64,000 nt of DNA from Akanthomyces muscarius (Eukaryota > Ascomycota > Sordariomycetes > Hypocreales > Cordycipitaceae), in the NCBI RefSeq assembly GCF_028009165.1, contig NC_079241.1:7316001-7380000 (forward strand), given 5' to 3'. Below are positions 57,519 through 64,000 of this stretch, in pieces. Under the pieces are notes generated by a model. That model was not told the DNA's origin and did not search any database. It saw nothing but the letters and a program-made list of their open reading frames with translations. The position numbers were made by a program, and so were the translations under genes. Each line of letters starts with the position of its first letter. Position 1 is the first letter of the stretch.

Positions 57519-58953
57519 CGTGGAAGCTGGGGTTTGATGAGTTTTGTGGAGGGCAGTTGCAGCAAATATTATGCCAATCGCAATAGTTGTCTGATCAAAC
57601 TGCTCTCATTTATACAGAATCATGGTAATATGGATTCTTCAGTCTCGTCAACTGCCGATAGGCTTGCGCTGTCTTGTTCATTGCAACTAAACCCATTGAA
57701 GCAGGTAGATAATACTACCATCAGCATCTTCCCTTTTTTTTCAGTGGACTTCAGTGAAAGTTAAAAGTGCAATTCTTTCTCAAGTCTCTTATCCCAAGGC
57801 GGCAATCGCTCTGTCGATGATCTCGCGTCATTGCGGCGAAGCGCACCAAGATTCCTAATGTGGCAGGACAGTGTCGGTTAGGCGTCCACTCCGACGCTCC
57901 GAGAATGGATCGTCTCACCACGCTTGCTACTTACAGTCCTAATGTTTCGGCTCAATGGCTCGCTTGGAGAGATCTCGCGAGAACATGGCATCTCCGGCGT
58001 CTAATTCGAGGACAATTCGAATGCCGTGATTTCGCCTTCCGAATTGAGTGCAAGCCAACAGCCTCCTAGAACAATATTGGCAAGTCGAGCGCGATACGAG
58101 AATTCAGTCCAATTTGTATTATTCAACTCTCAGTGCAAAGGTACTCTGCTTACGCGAGATCATTTCCCGGTTCAATACGCATTCACAGACGCAGGGTAGA
58201 TGGACAAGGACTAAAGATGGCACGGAGTACTTTTCCTTAGGACACAAAGGAAAGGAAGCTGTACACGCAGCAGAGAAAATGACCATGTCTTACAAAAGAG
58301 CTCGATAATTATTCGCTAGTCTTCAGACCTGTTGAGAACATAGTGTGGCTCGTGGCGGCATGGTCTATCATGCGCGCATGTGATGTTCGAGGCTCTTGGT
58401 TTTGGGGACGCGTTGTCACATGCTCACAAAAATCAGCGTAATTTGTATAGCTGACTGCTCAGCGCCCACAGCTGTCGAAGGCATGGACCAAGTTTATTCG
58501 AGAACTTCATTGTTCGGCCGAGCTGGGTAATGTACGAAGACTGCCAACCGCGGTCGCGCGACGTAGACCCGTAACGCACCAGCTATGTAGTCCATCCGTC
58601 CAGCTCGCAAAGGGTCTGGACTGACCTCGCCGTGACCACGTACAATATACCCATAAGGCCGGCATCGGATAGTTATTCACTGCTAGCAGGGGCGCCGATA
58701 GGCGTATTTTCACACAGCCGTTTTCTCGCCTTAAGCATGCGTTGCATCAGGTAAATAGGACGTTCAAGGACTAGATTGAGCCGTGAGTCCAGGAGGCCCC
58801 ATTTTAGTCTGCTTCGGGGCCAGAGGCGGTGCTGCATTGAAGACTTGAACTTATATAAAGAAGGGCTTTGTATGCGCAGGGTCTGGGAACTCCGAGTGGC
58901 GTATCGTATCAGATTCCTCAGATAGTTCTCGTCATTCCTTTCGTAACAATAAT
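57519..58953. other. 1.4-kb interval without a gene
   Basis: Promoter of protease 2 and 3' flank of the CoA-transferase. Short frames only. Confidence 0.42.
57609..57614 (-). promoter_or_regulatory. TATA box of aspartyl protease 2
   Basis: TATAAA on the minus strand, 91 nt before the start codon. Its retention fits recent inactivation. Confidence 0.5.
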
Positions 58954-60222
58954 CTAATCATCTTCTCGTGGAATGCCGAATTCGGTAAATAAGCTTTGGT
59001 TGTGCTGTCCTACCGCTGGGACAGCATCAAGTCTCGTATCACCTGCATCATTTATTCCAGGAGGTAGCAAGGTAGGCACAGAACCAGCCGGCGTTTCCAT
59101 CTCTGCCCATCTTCCCCTGGCCAGCAGCTGAGGATGCTTCCAGACATCATGCATGTCGTTCACCTTGGCATTGGCAATGCCGACCGTATCAAGCTTCTCC
59201 AGCACTTCAGCAGCACTATGCTTAGAGAGTTTGTCGCAGATGATAGCTCGCAGCGGTTCGCGGTTCTGACTGCGCAGCGAATTGCTGATGAAGCGCTCAT
59301 CTTTGGCAATGGACTCGTCGCCGAGAACATCGCGGCACAGAAGTAACCACTCCCGCTCATTTTGCACACCAAACATGACTGATTCACCTCCGGCTGTGTC
59401 GAATGGCCCGTATGGATAGACCGTGGCATGCGTAAGTCCAGTGCGTGGGACCACTGGCTGATCATTCATCGAGTAGTACAGAGGAAAGTTCATCCACTCC
59501 ACCATGCTCTCCAGCATGGAAATGTCGATACGCTTGCCTTTGCCTGTTTGACCGCGCTCGATCAGCGCTGTGAGAATATTGGTGTATGCATACATGCCAG
59601 ACGCAATGTCGGCAATAGAAATACCTGCCTTTGCAGGCTCGTCGGGACCTCCTGTCACGGAAAGGAAGCCCGCCTCGCTCTGGATTAGCAGGTCGTACGC
59701 CTTCTTGTCTTGATAAGGGCCATTGGAGCCATATCCAGAAATATCGCAGACAATCAGACGTGGGTTTTCATTGCACAGGTCTTTGTAGGAAAGGCCCATG
59801 CGCCCTGTCGCTCCGGGTATGAGATTTTGTACCAGTACATCGGCGCTTCGGATAATCGTCTTAACGGCCGCCAGATCTCGTGGGTTTTTGAGATCCAACG
59901 CCAGGCTCTCCTTGGCTCTATTGGTCCATAAGAAATGAGAGGACAGGCCATTAGCGCGCGTGTCGTAGTTTCGGGCAAAATCACCCACGACCGGCCTCTC
60001 GATCTTGATCACGCGAGCGCCGTGGTCAGCAAGCTGCCGCGTGCAGAACGGCGCTGCAATGGCCTGCTCGAGGCTCACCACTGTCACTCCACTAAGTGGA
60101 AGCCTCTTGGATGATGAGAAACGCTGCTGAGATTGGGATGCTTGTATCTGCTTTTGCAGGATTGGTCGCCGTGGTCGAAAGGCCCAAGCGACCGGCGGCT
60201 TCAGTATCATTCGTGAATGCAT
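58954..60222 (-). CDS. Class III CoA-transferase (CaiB/BaiF), probably mitochondrial
   Basis: Intronless, 422 aa. After a basic, Ser-rich leader (FRPRRPILQKQIQ to RFSSSK) that looks like a mitochondrial presequence comes LSGVTVVSLEQAIAAPFCTR, the start of the CaiB/BaiF fold. Then follow ADHGARVIKIERP, NYDTRANGLSSHFLWTNR, ISGYGSNGPYQDKKAYDLLI, and GISIADIASGMYAYTNILTA, whose Asp is the likely covalent CoA carrier. These enzymes move CoA between acids (formyl/oxalate, carnitine, glutarate/succinate). The closest animal relative by layout is SUGCT. The substrate cannot be told. ATG at 60222 chosen; a second ATG four codons later is also possible. Divergent from the galactonate-dehydratase-like gene. 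Confidence 0.88.
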   Translation of the reverse strand: MHSRMILKPPVAWAFRPRRPILQKQIQASQSQQRFSSSKRLPLSGVTVVSLEQAIAAPFCTRQLADHGARVIKIERPVVGDFARNYDTRANGLSSHFLWTNRAKESLALDLKNPRDLAAVKTIIRSADVLVQNLIPGATGRMGLSYKDLCNENPRLIVCDISGYGSNGPYQDKKAYDLLIQSEAGFLSVTGGPDEPAKAGISIADIASGMYAYTNILTALIERGQTGKGKRIDISMLESMVEWMNFPLYYSMNDQPVVPRTGLTHATVYPYGPFDTAGGESVMFGVQNEREWLLLCRDVLGDESIAKDERFISNSLRSQNREPLRAIICDKLSKHSAAEVLEKLDTVGIANAKVNDMHDVWKHPQLLARGRWAEMETPAGSVPTLLPPGINDAGDTRLDAVPAVGQHNQSLFTEFGIPREDD

Positions 60223-60943
60223 GACTTTCGCGCTAAGTACGCATCTGCAAAGGACCTCTTCCAAATGAAACGAAAAAGTAAACCGCAATAAACCTCACAA
60301 GTTATGCAGAGAAGTGAGGAGTCGTCGATGGCAAGTTCCTCTGCCGAGGTCCGTTCGCGTGGGGCGCAAGACCACACACGAATGACGAGGCTCCAGAAAA
60401 GGAAGTAAAAAGCGATGTATGAACAAGATCTACGCGGTATAATGAAACGTGCTTCTCTGTTGTACTAGTAACGTACTACAATGTCAGAATAGTAAATAGG
60501 CAGTAAGAGAAACACATCTTTGAAGAAATAGAAAAAGTGGCTTATTTATTTTGAACGCGTGTGCCCCCAGCCCCCCTCCCTATGTGCTCATACTCCCTTT
60601 TTTTTTTTTTTTTTTTTTCTACTTTTTCTTATTGTCTCCTTTTTTTTACTAAAGCTAACAGCCCTCAGCATCCTTTTTGCTGGCCTCTTGAAATAGGTAT
60701 TCGGCCGCCTGCTGTCGACGGAACCCCCGCGCGGAGCTGCCAGCGACGAGGTGTCCGAAATCGGAACAGGACCCGTTGACACTTTGGATCAGGGGCAATG
60801 TCCGGGTCCAGGGCCTCGCGGGGCACATTAACACCACATTAGGCTCAAAGATATCACGGCATCTCAAATGAACACAACGCAGTTAATTTCTTTCTCGTCC
60901 ACTCACTTTCGAATATTCTCGGTTGTACACCTTCTGCGCCATA
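60223..60943. promoter_or_regulatory. Divergent promoter with a T21 tract
   Basis: 721 bp between two divergent starts. It carries a run of 21 T at 60598-60618, preceded by C-rich blocks. Poly(dA:dT) tracts of this size tend to exclude nucleosomes. Confidence 0.5.
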
Positions 60944-62188
60944 ATGGGCAAGATTGCAGAAATCAAGTACTTTAGGGTACCCCCACGCTGGCTCTTTGTC
61001 AAAATCACCGACGACGCAGGCAACATAGGCTGGGGCGAGGCGTCTCTAGAGGGGCACACACAGGCAGTGGAAGGATGCCTTGATGCATGGATAGCTCAAT
61101 ATGTCGGATTTGAAGCAGAGTATGCATCGTAATACTTGTTCATAAGAGATTATTGTCTAACTGGCTTGCAGCGACATTGAGCACATATGGCAGCTCTCGT
61201 GGCGGAAGACCTTTTATCGCGGAGGGCCCGTTTTCATGAGCGCTCTGTCCGGGCTGGACATTGCTCTCTGGGACCTGAAAGGTAACTCAGAACCTGGTCA
61301 ACTAACTCTCACTGGCTGACCCTTCCAGCACGTAAGCTCAGAGTCCCCATTTACGACCTTCTCGGTGGCAAACTACGCAACAAGATCAAAGTTTACGCCT
61401 GGATCGGTGGCGACCGCCCCCAAGATGTTGAGACGGCCGCGCTCACGCGAAAATCACAAGGATTCACTGCCGTCAAAATGAACGGCACCGACGACCTTGG
61501 ATGGCTAGACTCGCCCTCTGCGCTGGACAGCTGCGTCGAACGTGTCCGCACCGTCCGCGCGCTCGGCATGGATGTCGGCGTTGACTTCCACGGGCGAGCC
61601 CACCGGCCGATGTCGAAGCAGCTGGCAGCCGCGCTCACGCCGCACCGACCCATGTTTATCGAGGAACCGCTGCTCCCGGAGCATGTGGAAGGGTACAAGG
61701 CACTTGCGGGGCTGACGACGGTTCCAATTGCGCTGGGTGAGCGGTTGCACTCACGGTGGGATGTCAAGCCCTTCCTGGAGGGGAACTGCGTAGACATTCT
61801 CCAGCCGGACACGTGCCATGTTGGCGGCATTTCGGAGCTGCGAAGGATCGCGGCCATGGCGGAGGCATACGACGTGCCAATTGCGCCGCACTGTCCGCTG
61901 GGACCGATTGCGCTGGCGGCATGTATACAGGTGGATGCGGCAACGCCGAACTTTGCCATCCAGGAAATGAGCCTTGGTATTCACTACAATCTAGGCGGGT
62001 ATGATCTACTAACTTATATCAAGAACCCTAAAATTTGGGATATTGACAATGGCTTCGTAAATCTCACGACAGGACCTGGACTCGGTATTGAGATTGATGA
62101 GGAGCGAGTCATGGAAGCGAGCAGGAATGCAAAGCCTTGGATTTCCCCAGGTTTCACCGGCCCTGGAGGCGAGCTTCGCGAATGGTAG
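60944..62188 (+). CDS. D-galactonate dehydratase-like (enolase superfamily)
   Basis: Three exons (60944-61119, 61172-61281, 61329-62188) give 381 aa, the length of bacterial DgoD. The N-terminal capping domain (IGWGEASLEGHTQAVEG; LSWRKTFYRGGPV; SALSGLDIALWDLKA) is followed by a TIM barrel. Its metal ligands lie in VDFHGRAHRPMSKQLAAAL (Asp), MFIEEPLLPEH (Glu) and IALGERLHSRWD (Glu), with the catalytic His in IAPHCPLGPIALAAC. These are the DgoD-specific combinations. The reaction is loss of water from a sugar acid (galactonate) to a 2-keto-3-deoxy acid. Substrate is inferred from family likeness; other fungal sugar-acid dehydratases are possible. No targeting signal. Confidence 0.9.
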
Positions 62189-64000
62189 TAAGAATTCATC
62201 TCGTAGGGTTGTGAGCAACCACGGACTGGCAGAGACCCACTTGAACCAGCTTTTGTGGCAGCTGCCTACTAGGATCTAGCTAGTTTGCCTCTTGTTCTCT
62301 CCTTCACAGTCAGTTCTCCAATATAACAGAAACCAAGGCTATTGACATTACACTTTCATTGCACCCTCCCCAGATACTAATCAGTGACCTTACCACGGGG
62401 TTGATGACCACAGACGACTAGGTCACGAAAGAGACAGATCTTGCAGGATTGTATTTGACGCTAAACTAGCACCCTGTAAACCAGACTCAATCTTGAGGTT
62501 TTCTGTATCTAGGTATGCTGCGTCACCACCTTGATGCACTGCCAGTCTGGTTTTCGACGGGAAATTCTTACTGTTTTGGGGCAGTGCGAATGATTCGCTT
62601 TTATTTTGGGTTTCCACCCTCACTTTCATTTCTCCATCTTGTTTACGTGGCCTATTTCACCGCGCGCTATGAGGCTGCAGGATCCTTCACTGGTCATTTT
62701 CCTTGCAGTGTTAGTAGGATTCAGGTTTGAAAGTCATTGGTAAATAAACTAATGCGGGAAAAATGTGTCCTTGCTTCTCATGGCAGCTTACACAAGAGCC
62801 CGAAGACTCCAATGTTCATGTTGTACCACGTCAAAGCTCTTTGTTCTACGGCGAAGAGCAATCGCCGTAGCTCAGGGGCAGAGGAGCTCTTGTTGCCACA
62901 ATCCCGCAACGCAGTGGTAGCCTGGGGCAAGCAATAACAGTCGCGAGTCCGTCGCTGCAACCACCCTCACGGCTTTCTGTTGTTCGAATAAACAGTTCGG
63001 GCAGCGTTTTGTGCCCAATAACGCACCTCTTACGGAGCCTGAGCATCCTCCCGATGTTTTTTTTACGTAGCAAAGGGCTCTCGTGCGAGCGCAGTTGGTC
63101 GGCAGGATGGCATCATGCTAAAAATAGGCTGCCGCATGTCTCAGCCGCTACGTTAGTGAGTAGCTGGCAGGTTGCACAGCACGTCGCGATGGAGAGAAAG
63201 TCGTCTACTGGTCTGGCGCTGGAGACCGGCAGTACGGACCCCATAACCCTGAATTTTGGTGACCTCAAGCCGGAAATAAAGCTTGGCGGTCGTCTTGAAC
63301 GATTTTGTTTCTAGCGGCCATCATCATGGTAGCATCCCAGTAGGTATATGACGTGTGCCCTGAGTCCGTGACCACCGCCACTGTCCGATGCAACGCTGCT
63401 TCCTTCTCACCAGTGTCACCCTTGAAGCGATACGATTGACTCGAGGGGCGCGCAGAAGCAAACTGGCAAACAAGCTCATCGAAGACGAGATTGGACTATG
63501 AAGCAGCTGTCCTCGTTGTCTATTTTTATCCCATCGAAATTCACCAATATCATCGCATTCATTGCTTGGTTTAGGGCTGGTAGTGCACAGCGAAACGCCC
63601 CGATCCATGTGGGCGAAGCAAAGCAAATCTCGTATTCTGGAGTCTAGTTGCCAAAAGTGCCCTTCGGCGACTTCCTTGAGCAGGTTGGGCAAGGGCAGAG
63701 TCGGTCGATCTAGCGAGACCCTGCCTCGCCTGCATCGTCGGTACGAGGTTTTGTGACGTAGCTCCCAGCCTGGAGCACTAGCCCAAGATCTGTGCTCGGG
63801 CAACTGGGTTGGGATATTGACCAGAGACCTTTTTGTTCGTGTCGCAGAAGAGATAAATAGAGGCGGTGAACCCTGTGTGGTTCAAAATTTGAAATTCTAT
63901 CATCAAAACCAGCCTCTTTAGCATCATCGCCCCTGATTCACCTACAAGCTACAGGTTTCCTACACGCGCTTCAATCACCAGCACCAAGCACACACTAATA
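62189..64000. other. Right end, gene-free; probable promoter at the edge
   Basis: 1.8 kb without a supported gene. The last ~150 bp have the look of a promoter and leader. Confidence 0.4.
63852..64000 (+). promoter_or_regulatory. Probable promoter and leader of a gene beyond the window
   Basis: GATAAATAGAGG at 63852 resembles a TATA element. About 75 nt later begins a C/A-rich leader (CAATCACCAGCACCAAGC) typical of fungal 5' untranslated regions. No start codon is reached. Confidence 0.3.

Noticed and set aside
62866..62940. tRNA-like stretch beginning GCCGTAGCTCAGGGGCAGAG
   Set aside because: It resembles a D-arm start, but no acceptor stem pairs and no TTCRANNCC T-loop follows.
1..64000. 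Biosynthetic gene cluster or defence system
   Set aside because: An AflR-like regulator and an O-methyltransferase are present but 24 kb apart with TOR and others between, and there is no backbone synthase. No NLR, heterokaryon-incompatibility or killer-type genes were seen.

Overview
The window looks like nuclear DNA of a filamentous ascomycete, most likely a Sordariomycete and perhaps Hypocreales. The reasons are many short spliceosomal introns (about 46-160 bp) with GTRAGT-type donors and CTRAC-type branch points, three Zn(II)2Cys6 regulators, a PTH11/rhodopsin-like membrane protein, a TOR-RTF2 neighbourhood, and a piggyBac-like transposon eroded by C-to-T/G-to-A changes like those left by repeat-induced point mutation (RIP). 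The order-level placement is inference. I saw no rRNA, tRNA, CRISPR array or bacterial-type operon.

Layout. 0.6-1.8 kb: AflR-like regulator. 2.1-4.2 kb: RIP-eroded piggyBac-like element with perfect 37-bp terminal inverted repeats. 5.8-7.8 kb (-): N-acyl-D-amino-acid deacylase. 8.4-15.9 kb (-): complete TOR kinase (2424 aa), divergent from RTF2 (16.4-17.2 kb, +). 17.9-19.7 kb: Zn2Cys6 regulator with a GC-AG intron. 20.5-22.7 kb: C2H2 zinc-finger protein, tail-to-tail with a seven-helix rhodopsin-like protein (22.9-24.2 kb, -). 26.2-27.7 kb: O-methyltransferase, tail-to-tail with an XlnR/AraR-family regulator (27.8-30.6 kb, -) whose zinc cluster is split by a 20-nt micro-exon. 31.7-33 kb (-): histidine acid phosphatase pseudogene. 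35.0-36.0 kb (-): short-chain dehydrogenase. 39.4-40.4 kb: orphan four-helix membrane protein. 40.9-41.9 kb: CFD1. 43.5-45.0 kb: S-adenosylmethionine decarboxylase. 45.6-45.8 kb: NOP10, tail-to-tail with NOB1 (46.3-47.6 kb, -). 51.5-53.0 kb: Mtr-type amino-acid permease. 54.2-55.4 and 56.3-57.5 kb (-): two paralogous secreted aspartyl proteases, the second with one in-frame stop. 59.0-60.2 kb (-): class III CoA-transferase, divergent from a galactonate-dehydratase-like enolase-superfamily gene (60.9-62.2 kb, +). The last ~150 bp look like the promoter of a gene beyond the right edge.

How it works together. The core consists of housekeeping genes: TOR (growth control), RTF2 (replication/RING-like), CFD1 (cytosolic Fe-S assembly), AdoMet decarboxylase (polyamines), and NOP10 and NOB1 (rRNA maturation). 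Between them lie accessory, fast-evolving genes (regulators, secreted proteases, permease, catabolic enzymes) and gene-poor stretches of 1-4 kb. These stretches hold decayed genes and a family of short AT-rich, one-strand-purine-rich repeats. I found no clear new multi-gene system. The most unusual items are the orphan four-helix gene with three 47-bp introns, the split zinc cluster, the GC-AG intron, the AdoMet decarboxylase leader uORFs, and the single-stop aspartyl protease.
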